Assembly: GCA_910587165.1 (NCBI GenBank)
Contig: CAJUKP010000022.1
Coordinates: 1 to 37,105 of the forward strand
Origin: an uncultured Duncaniella sp.
GTDB taxonomy: Bacteria; Bacteroidota; Bacteroidia; Bacteroidales; Muribaculaceae
DNA: 37,105 nt
Direction of reading: 5' to 3'
In this document: positions 26,101-34,095 of the stretch, in pieces
Layout of the letters: each line of letters starts with the position of its first letter
Position numbering within the stretch: position 1 is the stretch's first letter
Notes under the pieces: model-generated
Database searches by the model: none
Told to the model about the DNA's origin: nothing
What the model saw: the letters and a program-made list of their open reading frames with translations, nothing else
Program-made: the position numbers and the translations under genes

Positions 26101-26111
26101 CCAAGAAATAA
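23109..26111 (+). CDS. Large exported tetratricopeptide-repeat protein
   Basis: A 1000-residue protein with a signal peptide (MKRPILLTAIGMYLAGAGVA, cleavage probably near GAQIES) and helical repeats through almost the whole length. Typical TPR units are EREEAMFYLGKATLGLGDDE, AARFYLGYIAYSRKDFTSAL, QSAWLFLGQAYLKRGDNTSA, RQCDFWLGDCYYTRGNYDEA and ALLEKAESQAAMGDTDAAIR. TPR arrays bind other proteins, so a periplasmic scaffold role is likely. The gene overlaps the next one by a single base (TAATG), and that gene encodes an outer-membrane barrel, so the two products probably work together. TPR-plus-barrel pairs occur in other Bacteroidetes, but I do not know an established function. Codon use is GC-rich like the core genome. 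Confidence 0.88.
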   Translation: MKRPILLTAIGMYLAGAGVAGAQIESPGAGGYLQRGILMFEDRNYSGCIDQLARINSLSSTPAEREEAMFYLGKATLGLGDDEALAIFSRFLELYPVSPRRADVMMSEGDYYFHRGEYATAIQKYAAVNPVALTSARQNEMTYRQAYCYMILGETDTAASMFRTLQSVPEWRNAARFYLGYIAYSRKDFTSALQYFRGVDTSTAPGNAIPYYEAQIAFVQGDYEKALAGARSLLKSGSVPEFTPECNRIAGESLYNLGRSADAMPYLWKYCAETKTPSPSAFYILGVDEFDKGDTDASVKLFQQAIGSHSAMEQSAWLFLGQAYLKRGDNTSAMMAFENAYKVNYDRSVREIAFYNYAVARMDGGRAPFGNSVALLENFLEEYPDSRYAGDVRRFIVNGYMTDNDYTSALEAINKVSHPSAEMLEAKQRVLFMLGTREYSSGRVADAITHLSEARTIRGGDSSVKRQCDFWLGDCYYTRGNYDEAAKCYMAYFNSTPKNDTEGIALMRYALGYTRFQQENYKAALENFTDAAALATRLPDGARLLPDIYTRMADCRYYLNDYAAAAADYQKAYDLDPASSDYALYQYAIMKGLQRDHKGKIAVIDRMTAQFPSSGLVPGALLEKAESQAAMGDTDAAIRTYQELVRSYSGTAPGRNGYLQLAITYINRGERAKGVETYRKVIYTFPSSEEARVAADDLKQLYAADGKLDEFVAFINSVPNAPRFEPDDIERAAFTAAENAYINGGSPTALLSYVKDYPSGASRARALYLLAEDAWNSDRPSEAQGYAAQVLLEYPDSEVAEDALLVKGQAEAALGKTEIAYSTFLELESHASGANMLRNARLGLLHTASDMGRYADVVNVADKMLSSTAANTGTNIDDVRFMRAMANERLGNIDEAYSDWEKLAANMTDLNGAKSAYYMGQSLLDRGKTERAAKVADSLISSDTPHRYWLARGFILYSDILRKQGKTFEANEYLKSLRSNYPGTEADIFEMIDTRLNTKK

Positions 26112-27862
26112 TGAAACTCCGCAACATATTCCTTCCCATAATAGCATTTGCCGTTCCGGCATGGCTCTCCGCCCAGGATCTTCACAAGGAAATCACCGTG
26201 GAGCAGGAGATCGTCCCTGCCAAGCGCGATGCATCACGCATCATGGTGCATCCGGCGGTGAAGCTTCCTCCTCTCAAATCGTCACAGCTCTCGTTCAGCG
26301 ACCGGACAGTCACCACCGGGGTCCCCAACAGTATCACCATACTCGATCCGGTGGCCTGGGGCGACCGTCTTTATTCCTCCCCCTGGCGCGGATATGTGGA
26401 TCTCGGCCTGGGCACACCTACATATAACGGACTGGTCTCCGCCGGCTACCGTCTGCTCGACGACGACCACACCCGGTTGAGCGTCTGGGGGCAATATAAC
26501 GGTGACATATACAAACGCGGACATGGATTTACAGAAGATCATCTCAAGTGGAAGAACCATACAGCCACCCTCGGGCTTGATCTTCACCGCGCTGTCGGCA
26601 GCCGCTCGTTCATCGACGCCGGTGTCGACTATACTTATGCGACACATACCCTCGCGGCCTATACTGACACCTATACCCAAGGGGCCAACCGGTTCAACAT
26701 CGGTCTGATGTTCCATTCCGAGGCATCGGGACTGGCCTATGAGGCCGGACTGAAATACCGCCGTTTCTCATTCGGGAAACCTGAAAGAATGGAATTCGAC
26801 CGCTGGTGGGTAGGGTATGACCATGATAAGCATATCATGCCCCACATAAACGAGAATTTCTTTGATTTCGATGCAAAGGGGCATATCGCCACTTCCGAAC
26901 ATTCACGCGCCGGACTTGAGGTCGACGCCGCCTTCCTTCGGACTTCGGATCACATATCTATGATCATACCTTTCAATTTTTCCGATTTCGAGAGGGTCTC
27001 GGCGAAAACCACCGGACTTGTGACCTTGACCCCCTTCTGGTCAACACACTCGGACAAGCTCACCCTGCGTGTCGGGGCGGATGTCGATTTTGCCATAAAA
27101 TCGGGCAATGCAATCCGTGTCTCCCCCGACGTGACTTTCGGCTGGACCCCCACCCAGATCTTCGGTCTCGAGCTCAAGGCCCACGGAGGATCGCATCTCA
27201 ACACACTCTCGGAGCTCTACGACATCACCCCCTACATAAATGGTTACACCGCATATACCGGAATGAGCCGTATCCCATACGCCTTTGACGGCCGTATCAC
27301 CCTCGGCCCGTTCCTTGGGAGCTTCGTGGAGGTTTTCGGAGGCTATGCCAAGGCCGACCGGTGGCTCATGGGTGCGTCAGCCAGAATGCCCGGCGGTTTC
27401 ATGCACGGGACTGATATAAAGGGATGGCATTTCGGTGTGGCGGTAGGTTATGACAATGGTCGCACATTCTCGCTCCGCACCTCATGGGAGACCGCTCCCT
27501 CGGAGTATGACAAGGCCTACTACGAATGGCGCGACCGCGCTCGCCACGTGGTGAAAGCTGAACTCAAGGTCCGCCCCATAAGCCGCCTGACCGTTCAGCT
27601 GGGCTATGAGTTCCGCTCCGGCCGCTGTGAATATGCCTACGATTATACTCCTGTCGAGATTCTCGGACTCCCTTACTATGAACCCATACGCGTAGGGCTG
27701 CGGGCCATCTCCGATCTTTCAGTCGGAGCAGGCTACGAGGTGTCCGACCGTGTCACTTTCTTTGCCAAGGGATCCAATCTCATGAACCGCGAGTGGCGTC
27801 ACCTCGGCAATGTGAGAGTGCAGGGTGCCCATGGTCTGGTGGGTGTGGAAGTGAAATTCTGA
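26111..27862 (+). CDS. Outer-membrane beta-barrel protein, TonB-receptor-like barrel without plug
   Basis: A 583-residue protein with a signal peptide (MKLRNIFLPIIAFAVPAWLS, then AQ) and a short N-terminal segment (DLHKEITVEQEIVPAKRDAS) seen in Bacteroidetes barrels. From about residue 85 a chain of aromatic-rich beta hairpins follows (for example YVDLGLGTPTYNGLVSAGYR, NHTATLGLDLHRAVGSRSFI, GWHFGVAVGYDNGRTFSLRT). It ends in a TonB-receptor-like closing segment (VTFFAKGSNLMNREWR then GLVGVEVKF with a terminal Phe). No CarboxypepD-like or plug domain is visible, so it is probably not an active TonB-dependent transporter. Translation is coupled to the TPR gene by TAATG overlap. Substrate or partner unknown. 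Confidence 0.85.
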   Translation: MKLRNIFLPIIAFAVPAWLSAQDLHKEITVEQEIVPAKRDASRIMVHPAVKLPPLKSSQLSFSDRTVTTGVPNSITILDPVAWGDRLYSSPWRGYVDLGLGTPTYNGLVSAGYRLLDDDHTRLSVWGQYNGDIYKRGHGFTEDHLKWKNHTATLGLDLHRAVGSRSFIDAGVDYTYATHTLAAYTDTYTQGANRFNIGLMFHSEASGLAYEAGLKYRRFSFGKPERMEFDRWWVGYDHDKHIMPHINENFFDFDAKGHIATSEHSRAGLEVDAAFLRTSDHISMIIPFNFSDFERVSAKTTGLVTLTPFWSTHSDKLTLRVGADVDFAIKSGNAIRVSPDVTFGWTPTQIFGLELKAHGGSHLNTLSELYDITPYINGYTAYTGMSRIPYAFDGRITLGPFLGSFVEVFGGYAKADRWLMGASARMPGGFMHGTDIKGWHFGVAVGYDNGRTFSLRTSWETAPSEYDKAYYEWRDRARHVVKAELKVRPISRLTVQLGYEFRSGRCEYAYDYTPVEILGLPYYEPIRVGLRAISDLSVGAGYEVSDRVTFFAKGSNLMNREWRHLGNVRVQGAHGLVGVEVKF

Positions 27863-27898
27863 TATGTATATACACCCATGACTGCTATGCCCAAGCCT

Positions 27899-29395
27899 AT
27901 GAAAATCCATTTCCTGCCGGTGATAGCCGGAGTGGTGCTGACTGCCTGTTCGGCCGATGGTGTCAGACCTCAGCTTTTCCCGGCCGACGGAGCCGTGGAT
28001 GTCAACCCCGATACCCGCCTTGTGTTGAACTTCAATTCCGTGCCGGTTGTGGGCGACAGCGGATTTGTGAGGGTCTATGACGTGGAGACAGGTCTTGTCG
28101 TCGACAGTCTTGACCTCAGCATACCGGCAGGCCCGACAGAACCGAGAAAGTATGGCCCGGACTGCGACTACACGAAGGTGCCGTATGACTATTCCCGCAC
28201 CAAGGTGCCCACCAACCGCGACACACGTCCCGGACTGCCGTCAGGAACGGCTGTCGCCGACACCTCACAGTGGCAGCTCACCATCATAGGCGGCTTCACC
28301 GATGGATTTCATTTCCATCCCATACTTGTGCGCGACAGCACCGCCACCATCTGCCTGCACAACAATACTCTGCTCCCCGGAAAGTCCTACCTGGTAGAGA
28401 TTGATCCGGGAGTGATCACTGTCGCCGACGGGAGTTTCGGCGGGCTGACGGACTGGCAGTTCACCACCCGCGGAGAGCTTGCCGTGATCCCCGATACCAT
28501 CCGGGTGAGTGCCGATGGAAGCGGCGACTTCAACACCGTGCAGGGCGCTCTTGACTTCATACCCGATTTCTCGACACGCAGCTATGTGGTGAGTGTGGCC
28601 CCCGGCGATTATGAGGAGATTGTCTATGCCCGCAATAAGACCAATGTCACCATCATAGGCTCCGGGCCGGACGAGACGCGCGTCCACTATGCCAACAATG
28701 AGGTGTTCAACCCCCACCCGCTGAATGTCAAGACCAACGAGTGGCCGGGCACATTCCCTTCACGGCGCGCCGCCTTCGCTCTTGACAATTGCAGCGATAT
28801 TGTCATCAGGGACATCACCATCGCCACTGATCTCAAGGGACAGGCTGAAGGCCTGCTGCTCATGGGCGACCGCATAGCGCTCTACAATGTACATATCATC
28901 GGTTCGGGTGATGCACTGCAGGCCAATGGCACCATATATATGGAGGGGTGCAGTCTCGACGGCGGCGGTGACACGATACTCGGCCGCGGCTCACTGTTCG
29001 CCTACCGTTGTGACTTCCGCAACGACGGTGGCCCGTTCACATGGGTGAGGAACACGGCGGGTAATCATGGCGATATTTTCGTGGAGTGTACATTCTCCAC
29101 AACCGGCGACCGTCAGGCTGATTTCGGACGCACCAAGACCAATCACGGCACCGGCTATCCGGATGCCGAGATGGTGCTGATCGACTGCCGCACATCCAAC
29201 ATCCGTCCCGAAGGGTGGAGCACGATCGGCTTCCCCACAGCACGGATGCTTGAATACAACACTGTCGATATGGCTACCGGCAAGCCGGTGGATGTGAGCC
29301 GGCGTCATCCCTACTCGCGCCGCATCACCGACCCCTCCACAGTGGAGTATTACCGTAATCCCGAAAACATACTCAAAGGCTGGAAAGTAAAATAA
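27899..29395 (+). CDS. Lipoprotein with Ig-like and pectinesterase-type beta-helix domains
   Basis: A 498-residue protein starting MKIHFLPVIAGVVLTACSA, a lipoprotein signal with lipobox LTAC (Cys17). An Ig-like (Big_5-type) segment follows (LFPADGAVDVNPDTRLVLNF and on). From about residue 200 a carbohydrate-esterase-8 beta-helix begins: IRVSADGSGDFNTVQGALDF, YVVSVAPGDYEEIVYARN and NVTIIGSGPDETRVHY. Pectinesterases remove methyl esters from pectin. The two active-site aspartates appear kept (SGDALQANGT and GGGDTILGRG), and FGRTK may supply the arginine, but the usual QDT glutamine is replaced by glycine. The start at 27899 was chosen over ATGs up to seven codons upstream because it gives a clean signal. 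The stop codon lies in the end of a long palindromic element. Confidence 0.85.
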   Translation: MKIHFLPVIAGVVLTACSADGVRPQLFPADGAVDVNPDTRLVLNFNSVPVVGDSGFVRVYDVETGLVVDSLDLSIPAGPTEPRKYGPDCDYTKVPYDYSRTKVPTNRDTRPGLPSGTAVADTSQWQLTIIGGFTDGFHFHPILVRDSTATICLHNNTLLPGKSYLVEIDPGVITVADGSFGGLTDWQFTTRGELAVIPDTIRVSADGSGDFNTVQGALDFIPDFSTRSYVVSVAPGDYEEIVYARNKTNVTIIGSGPDETRVHYANNEVFNPHPLNVKTNEWPGTFPSRRAAFALDNCSDIVIRDITIATDLKGQAEGLLLMGDRIALYNVHIIGSGDALQANGTIYMEGCSLDGGGDTILGRGSLFAYRCDFRNDGGPFTWVRNTAGNHGDIFVECTFSTTGDRQADFGRTKTNHGTGYPDAEMVLIDCRTSNIRPEGWSTIGFPTARMLEYNTVDMATGKPVDVSRRHPYSRRITDPSTVEYYRNPENILKGWKVK

Positions 29396-29590
29396 TTAGT
29401 TACCGGTCAGGACAAAAGGAGATTACCGATCAGGACAAGGGTACAGAAGAACAAAAGGACAAAAGAAACAAATTATTTTTTTAGGATTCAGATTCATCAT
29501 AGTGATTATATCTGAACAAAAAAATTAAAAAAATCTGTTTCTTTTGTCCTTTTGTTCTTCTGTACCCTTGTCCTGACCGGTAACTAATTA
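29393..29590. repeat. Long palindromic intergenic element, copy 2, between convergent genes
   Basis: The outermost 23 bases, 29393-29415 and 29568-29590, are perfect inverted repeats starting TAATTAGTTACCGG. Inside, 29423-29470 pairs with 29536-29583 at 47 of 48 positions. The left arm carries an extra copy of the end sequence (TTACCGGTCAGGACAA at 29400-29415, TTACCGATCAGGACAA at 29423-29438). The loop word at 29485-29506 differs from that of copy 4 at two of 22 positions. The first TAA is the stop of the pectinesterase-like gene and the last TTA is the stop of the malic enzyme gene. It probably acts as a two-way terminator. Confidence 0.9.
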
Positions 29591-31861
29591 CTTGTTGTCC
29601 TCTACAGCGGCGTCGAGGCCTGCAAGAGCTATGAGATTGATGATGTCACGCACCTCGGCATCCACATTGATGAAGTGGATGGGTTTGCGCAGACCCATCT
29701 GGATCGGGCCGATGCTCTCGCCCACACCCATCTCGAGCATGATGCGGTAAGCGGCATTGGCAGCGCTGAGGTTGGGGAACACGAGCGTATTGACCTCCTT
29801 GCCGTTCAGGCGGTTGAAGGGGAACACCTTGTCGCGGACAGTCGAATTGAGCGCGTAGTTCACCTGCATCTCACCGTCGATCGGGAGTTCGGGATAAAGC
29901 TCGTGCATACGTTCCACCACATTGTGGACCACCTTGCACTCGGGATCGGTGTTGGAGCCGAAATTGGAATAGCTCACCATGGCCATCACAGGATCGTGGG
30001 CGAAGAACTTCACCGCATCGGCGGCCAGACGGGTCACATCCATGAGCGCATCCTCGTCCATCTCACCGTTCACCATCGTGTCGGCAAGGAAGAAGGTGCC
30101 TTTTGATGTCTCCATCACGTGCATGGCGGCGAAATGCCTGTAACCGTCACGTATGCCAATCACCTCGCGGGCGATGTCGGCGGTGCGGGTGCTGGCCGAG
30201 CGTGTTCCGGCAATCAGGGCATCGGCATCTCCGTTGGCCACCATCATCATGCCGAAATAATCGCGGTCGAACATCTTGTCGAGAGCGCTCTCGTAGTTCT
30301 CGCCCATGCGCTGGTGTTTCTCGGCGAGAATGCCGGCATATTTCTCGCGGCGGGGAGCCTCGCGGTCGTGGCGGAGATTGACAATCTCGATTCCCGACAC
30401 GTCGAGTCCCAGACGGACCGCACGCTTCTCGATCATCTCCTCATTGCCAAGCAGGATGGGGATGCAGAGGCCGTCGTTGGCGGCAAGCACCGCCGCACGG
30501 AGCATATTGTCGGTATTGGCCTCGGCAAAAACGACACGCTTGGGATTGACACGCGCGGCCTCGTGGAGACGGCGGGTGAACTTGCGGTCATTACCCTTGA
30601 GACGCAGCAGTTTCTCATCGTATGCGGCCCAGTCGGTGATGGGGCGGCGCGCCACACCGCTCTCCATGGCTCCGCGGGCTACGGCGGGGCTCACGGCGGT
30701 GAGCAGACGGGGATCGAAAGGTGTGGGGATGATATATTCGCGGCCAAACTTGAGGTTTGCTTTGCCATAGGCGGCGTTGACCACCGGAGGCACAGGCTTT
30801 TTGGCTATCTCGGCTATGGCGCGGACAGCATGGATCTTCATGGTCTCGTTTATCTCGGAAGCACCGCAGTCGAGCGCTCCGCGGAAGATGTAGGGGAATC
30901 CGAGCACATTGTTGATCTGGTTGGGATAGTCGGAACGTCCGGTGGCCATGATGATGTCGGGGCGCGCGGCTGTGGCGGCCTCGTATGCTATCTCGGGATC
31001 GGGATTGGCAAGCGCGAACACTATGGGGCGCGGCGCCATGCTCTTGACCATCTCGGGTGTGACGACATCGCGCACGGAAAGTCCGAGGAAGACATCGGCA
31101 TCCACCATGGCCTCGGCAAGGGTGGTGATGGGGCGTGAGGTGGCAAAATACTGCTTCTGCTCATTGAGGTCGGTGCGCTTGTCGGTGATGACCCCCTTGG
31201 AGTCGCACATCACGACATTTTCCTTCTTCACTCCGAGTGCGATGTAGAGCTTGGTGCAGGACACAGCGGCCGCGCCGGCACCGTTGACCACAAGACGCAC
31301 ATCTTCGATCTTCTTTCCCTGGATCTCGAGGGCGTTGAGCAGACCGGCGGCCGAGATGATGGCTGTTCCGTGCTGGTCGTCGTGCATCACGGGGATATTC
31401 AGCTCCTCCTTGAGGCGGGTCTCTATCTTAAAACACTCCGGAGCCTTGATGTCCTCGAGGTTGATGCCTCCGAAAGTGGGGGCGAGAGCCTTGACTATCT
31501 GGATGAATTTATCAGGGTCGGTCTCGTCAACCTCGATGTCGAAACAGTCGAGTCCGGCGAATATCTTGAAGAGAAGTCCCTTACCCTCCATCACCGGCTT
31601 TCCGGCGAGAGCGCCGATATTACCCAGACCGAGCACGGCGGTGCCGTTGGAGATCACAGCCACAAGATTCCCCTTGTCGGTATAGTCATACACACAATCG
31701 GGATCGTCCTTGATCTCAAGACATGGATATGCCACGCCGGGCGAATAAGCCAGGGCCAGATCGGCCTGCGACGCGTATGGTTTGGTTGGGATTACCTCTA
31801 TTTTTCCGGGGCGCGGGTATTTGTGATACTCCAGCGCCATCTCCTTGGTGACTTTTGCCAT
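29588..31861 (-). CDS. maeB: NADP-dependent malic enzyme with C-terminal phosphotransacetylase domain
   Basis: The enzyme decarboxylates malate to pyruvate with reduction of NADP+. The 757-residue protein has the malic enzyme part first: LALAYSPGVAYPCLEIKDDP, GNLVAVISNGTAVLGLGNIG, PVMHDDQHGTAIISAAGLLN, the nucleotide-binding VRLVVNGAGAAAVSCTKLY and FALANPDPEIAYE. From about residue 430 a phosphate acetyl/butyryltransferase-like domain follows (KRVVFAEANTDNMLRAAVLA, MMVANGDADALIAGTRS, FPNLSAANAAYRIMLEMG). In MaeB-type enzymes this domain is regulatory, sensing acetyl-CoA. The ATG at 31861 is chosen over an in-frame TTG two codons upstream; a -7 box lies 22 bases away. It converges with the pectinesterase-like gene and its stop codon is part of palindromic copy 2. 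Confidence 0.95.
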   Translation of the reverse strand: MAKVTKEMALEYHKYPRPGKIEVIPTKPYASQADLALAYSPGVAYPCLEIKDDPDCVYDYTDKGNLVAVISNGTAVLGLGNIGALAGKPVMEGKGLLFKIFAGLDCFDIEVDETDPDKFIQIVKALAPTFGGINLEDIKAPECFKIETRLKEELNIPVMHDDQHGTAIISAAGLLNALEIQGKKIEDVRLVVNGAGAAAVSCTKLYIALGVKKENVVMCDSKGVITDKRTDLNEQKQYFATSRPITTLAEAMVDADVFLGLSVRDVVTPEMVKSMAPRPIVFALANPDPEIAYEAATAARPDIIMATGRSDYPNQINNVLGFPYIFRGALDCGASEINETMKIHAVRAIAEIAKKPVPPVVNAAYGKANLKFGREYIIPTPFDPRLLTAVSPAVARGAMESGVARRPITDWAAYDEKLLRLKGNDRKFTRRLHEAARVNPKRVVFAEANTDNMLRAAVLAANDGLCIPILLGNEEMIEKRAVRLGLDVSGIEIVNLRHDREAPRREKYAGILAEKHQRMGENYESALDKMFDRDYFGMMMVANGDADALIAGTRSASTRTADIAREVIGIRDGYRHFAAMHVMETSKGTFFLADTMVNGEMDEDALMDVTRLAADAVKFFAHDPVMAMVSYSNFGSNTDPECKVVHNVVERMHELYPELPIDGEMQVNYALNSTVRDKVFPFNRLNGKEVNTLVFPNLSAANAAYRIMLEMGVGESIGPIQMGLRKPIHFINVDAEVRDIINLIALAGLDAAVEDNK

Positions 31862-31883
31862 ATACAATTGTTTTATTCAACTG

Positions 31884-31891
31884 CAAAAATA
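31884..31891 (-). promoter_or_regulatory. Predicted -7 promoter box of the malic enzyme gene
   Basis: TATTTTTG on the minus strand matches TAnnTTTG and lies 22 bases before the ATG at 31861. The -33 element is not clear. The box shares the 179-base divergent gap with the Omp28 promoter. Confidence 0.5.
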
Positions 31892-31952
31892 GTGATTTTA
31901 GTCGAAAATGTCTTGAAATCTCATGTTTTTTCCAATCCTTTTGGTTATTTTT

Positions 31953-31984
31953 ATTGCACATTATTGGCAATATGGTTAATTTTG
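31953..31984 (+). promoter_or_regulatory. Predicted promoter of the Omp28-family gene
   Basis: ATTG at 31953-31956, 20 bases, then TAATTTTG at 31977-31984; the -7 box is a full match and the -33 has one mismatch. The ATG at 32041 is 56 bases downstream, the longest leader predicted in the window. It also argues against in-frame starts upstream of 31984. Confidence 0.55.
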
Positions 31985-32040
31985 CAATCTGTCACGATAC
32001 AGTTTGTCACATTAATATATATTCAATCATATCAGTTCTC

Positions 32041-33993
32041 ATGAAGAAAACTCTACTTTCAGTCCTCCTGGCTGCGTCTGTAGGCCTGAGCGCGTCGGCG
32101 TTCGGACTCCAGCGTATGCTTCCGGCTGCCAGCAATCCTTCGTTTGTCTCAGCTCGCGCACCCGAGGCCGTTGAATTTCCCGCCGCCCTCAAGGCACCAT
32201 CCCGGGCCGACTCGCTCCCCACGATGGACTTCAATCTCTCCTCCACACCATATCAGGCTCTCGGATTCAATGGCCAGACCAACGGCGACCGCTTCTCATC
32301 CGCTATATGCATGAATGAAGCCAACACCACGCTCTTCGCCGGCAACCAGATCACCTCCATCAACTTCTACACCGGAGTAGCCAATATACAGACCTCACAA
32401 CAGCAGATCAACTATGTGACCGACTACACCGTATTCCTCACCTACGATCTCCAGGGTGAGCGCCTGGTGGAGCAGAAATTCACCGCCTCCCACAAAGCAT
32501 TTGCCCTGCAGACCGCCGTGCTCGACAAGCCCTTCACCATTGAGCCGGGCAAAGAGCTGTACATCGGTTGGGAATGCTCACTTAAATCGTCCAACGACCT
32601 TACCATCGTGATTGACGGGGTGAACCACGGCGATGATATCGACGGCGGCTGGGTGGCCAACTTCGACAAGACCAAGAATGAATTCGTATGGGACAACATC
32701 GCCTCCTACTACGGCTTCAACTGCATCTCGGCCACCATCGAGGGTGAAACCCTTCCCGTCAACGCCGTCAATATCTCCGACATGGCTGCCCCGAGCAACG
32801 TAGAGGTCGGCGCTCCGTTCCGTATGCAGGCCCTCATCTACAACAAGGCCTCCAACAACATCGAGAATATCGAGCTGACCTATACCATCGGTGATGCCCA
32901 GCCCGTATCTGACGTGATCCGGTTCAACGAGGGTTTCACTTTCGGTCAGGGCTATGTTATCAATATCGAGAATGCCTCATACGACAAAGCCGGAACCGAT
33001 GTACCTGTCAAATGTGTTGTGACCAAGGTGAACGGCGAAGCCAACACCATCGACGGCTCATTTGAGTTCACCATGAACTTCCTCGCTCCCGGCACAGGCT
33101 TCAAGGCCAATATGGTGACTGAGGAGATCACAAGCACCTATTGCGGTTACTGCCCCTTAGGTCTCTCATATATGGAGAAGATGACCGAGAACCATCCCGA
33201 TGACTTCTTCCTGGTAACAGTCCATGGCAATATGTCGGCATATCAGCGCGACCCGATGACCACCAGTTCATTCTCGAAGGTGATTTCCAACTATTCGAGC
33301 GGTTTCCCCGCCGGTGTGATCAACCGTTCAATCTCCTGCGATCCCCGCGATATAGAGTCATACGAGGATTATTACACCACCATCACAAGCAGCCTCGTGC
33401 CCTACTATGTCGGAGCGGAGTGTGAGCTTTCAGCCGACTCTACCACCGTCACCGTCAAGACCGAGACCAAGTTCTCGATGGACACCGACAACTCCACCGA
33501 CCGCTACCAGCTCGCATACGTTCTCACCGAGGATCATGTAGGTCCCTACAACCAGAGCAACTACTACTCCGGACAGACCGGCGACCTTGACGGATGGGAT
33601 AAGAAACCCAGTTCCGTATCCATGCTCTACGACAACGTGGGCCGTCTCCTCGACGGTTTCCCCGGTGTAGCCAAGTCGCTCCCCGCCACCTTCACCGCTC
33701 TGACCGCAGCAGAGGGCACACGCACCATCACCATCCCCACCAATGTAAGCAATGTGAAGAACATGAACGTGCTTGTCTATCTCGTGGACACCAATTCAGG
33801 CGAGATCCTCAATGCCGCACGTGTGAAGAGCGCCGACATCAAGGTCAGCACCACAGCCATCACCGAGGTGGAGACCGACAACACCGACGCTCCCGTTGAA
33901 TACTTCAACCTCCAGGGTGTGCGCGTCGACAACCCCTCGAACGGTCTCTTCATCCGTCGCCAGGGCTCCAAGGTCACCAAGGTGATCCGCTAA
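32041..33993 (+). CDS. Omp28-related exported protein with thioredoxin-like CxxC and sorting-domain-like tail
   Basis: A 650-residue protein with a signal peptide (MKKTLLSVLLAASVGLSASA). The N-terminal part (about 60-240) is a beta-rich segment (LSSTPYQALGFNGQTNGDRF). The middle holds an Omp28-type thioredoxin-like fold with MVTEEITSTYCGYCPLGLSY (a CxxC pair) and FPAGVINRSISCDPRD. The last about 30 residues read VEYFNLQGVRVDNPSNGLFI, then RRQGSKVTKVIR, like the short C-terminal tail on many Bacteroidales surface proteins that resembles type IX secretion sorting domains. The redox or surface role is inferred; Omp28 proteins are poorly characterised. The start at 32041 lies 56 bases after a good -7 box. 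A strong terminator follows. Confidence 0.88.
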   Translation: MKKTLLSVLLAASVGLSASAFGLQRMLPAASNPSFVSARAPEAVEFPAALKAPSRADSLPTMDFNLSSTPYQALGFNGQTNGDRFSSAICMNEANTTLFAGNQITSINFYTGVANIQTSQQQINYVTDYTVFLTYDLQGERLVEQKFTASHKAFALQTAVLDKPFTIEPGKELYIGWECSLKSSNDLTIVIDGVNHGDDIDGGWVANFDKTKNEFVWDNIASYYGFNCISATIEGETLPVNAVNISDMAAPSNVEVGAPFRMQALIYNKASNNIENIELTYTIGDAQPVSDVIRFNEGFTFGQGYVINIENASYDKAGTDVPVKCVVTKVNGEANTIDGSFEFTMNFLAPGTGFKANMVTEEITSTYCGYCPLGLSYMEKMTENHPDDFFLVTVHGNMSAYQRDPMTTSSFSKVISNYSSGFPAGVINRSISCDPRDIESYEDYYTTITSSLVPYYVGAECELSADSTTVTVKTETKFSMDTDNSTDRYQLAYVLTEDHVGPYNQSNYYSGQTGDLDGWDKKPSSVSMLYDNVGRLLDGFPGVAKSLPATFTALTAAEGTRTITIPTNVSNVKNMNVLVYLVDTNSGEILNAARVKSADIKVSTTAITEVETDNTDAPVEYFNLQGVRVDNPSNGLFIRRQGSKVTKVIR

Positions 33994-34043
33994 ACAAGCG
34001 CCGTAATCTCTCAGCCACACGAAGGCTGAAAGCTACATAAAGG

Positions 34044-34087
34044 ATCAAGGACAGAGAAAGCGAGTCTTCCTCTGTCCTTGATTTTTT
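34044..34087 (+). terminator. Rho-independent terminator of the Omp28-family gene
   Basis: ATCAAGGACAGAG at 34044-34056 pairs perfectly with CTCTGTCCTTGAT at 34070-34082 around a 13-base loop, followed by TTTTT. It lies 51 bases after the gene's stop codon. Confidence 0.88.
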
Positions 34088-34095
34088 ATCGAAAA

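Noticed and set aside
30119..31138. A 339-codon plus-strand frame opposite the malic enzyme gene
   Set aside because: It is antisense to a clear, full-length malic enzyme and its translation is His/Gly/Glu-rich with no family motifs, typical of a GC-rich shadow frame.
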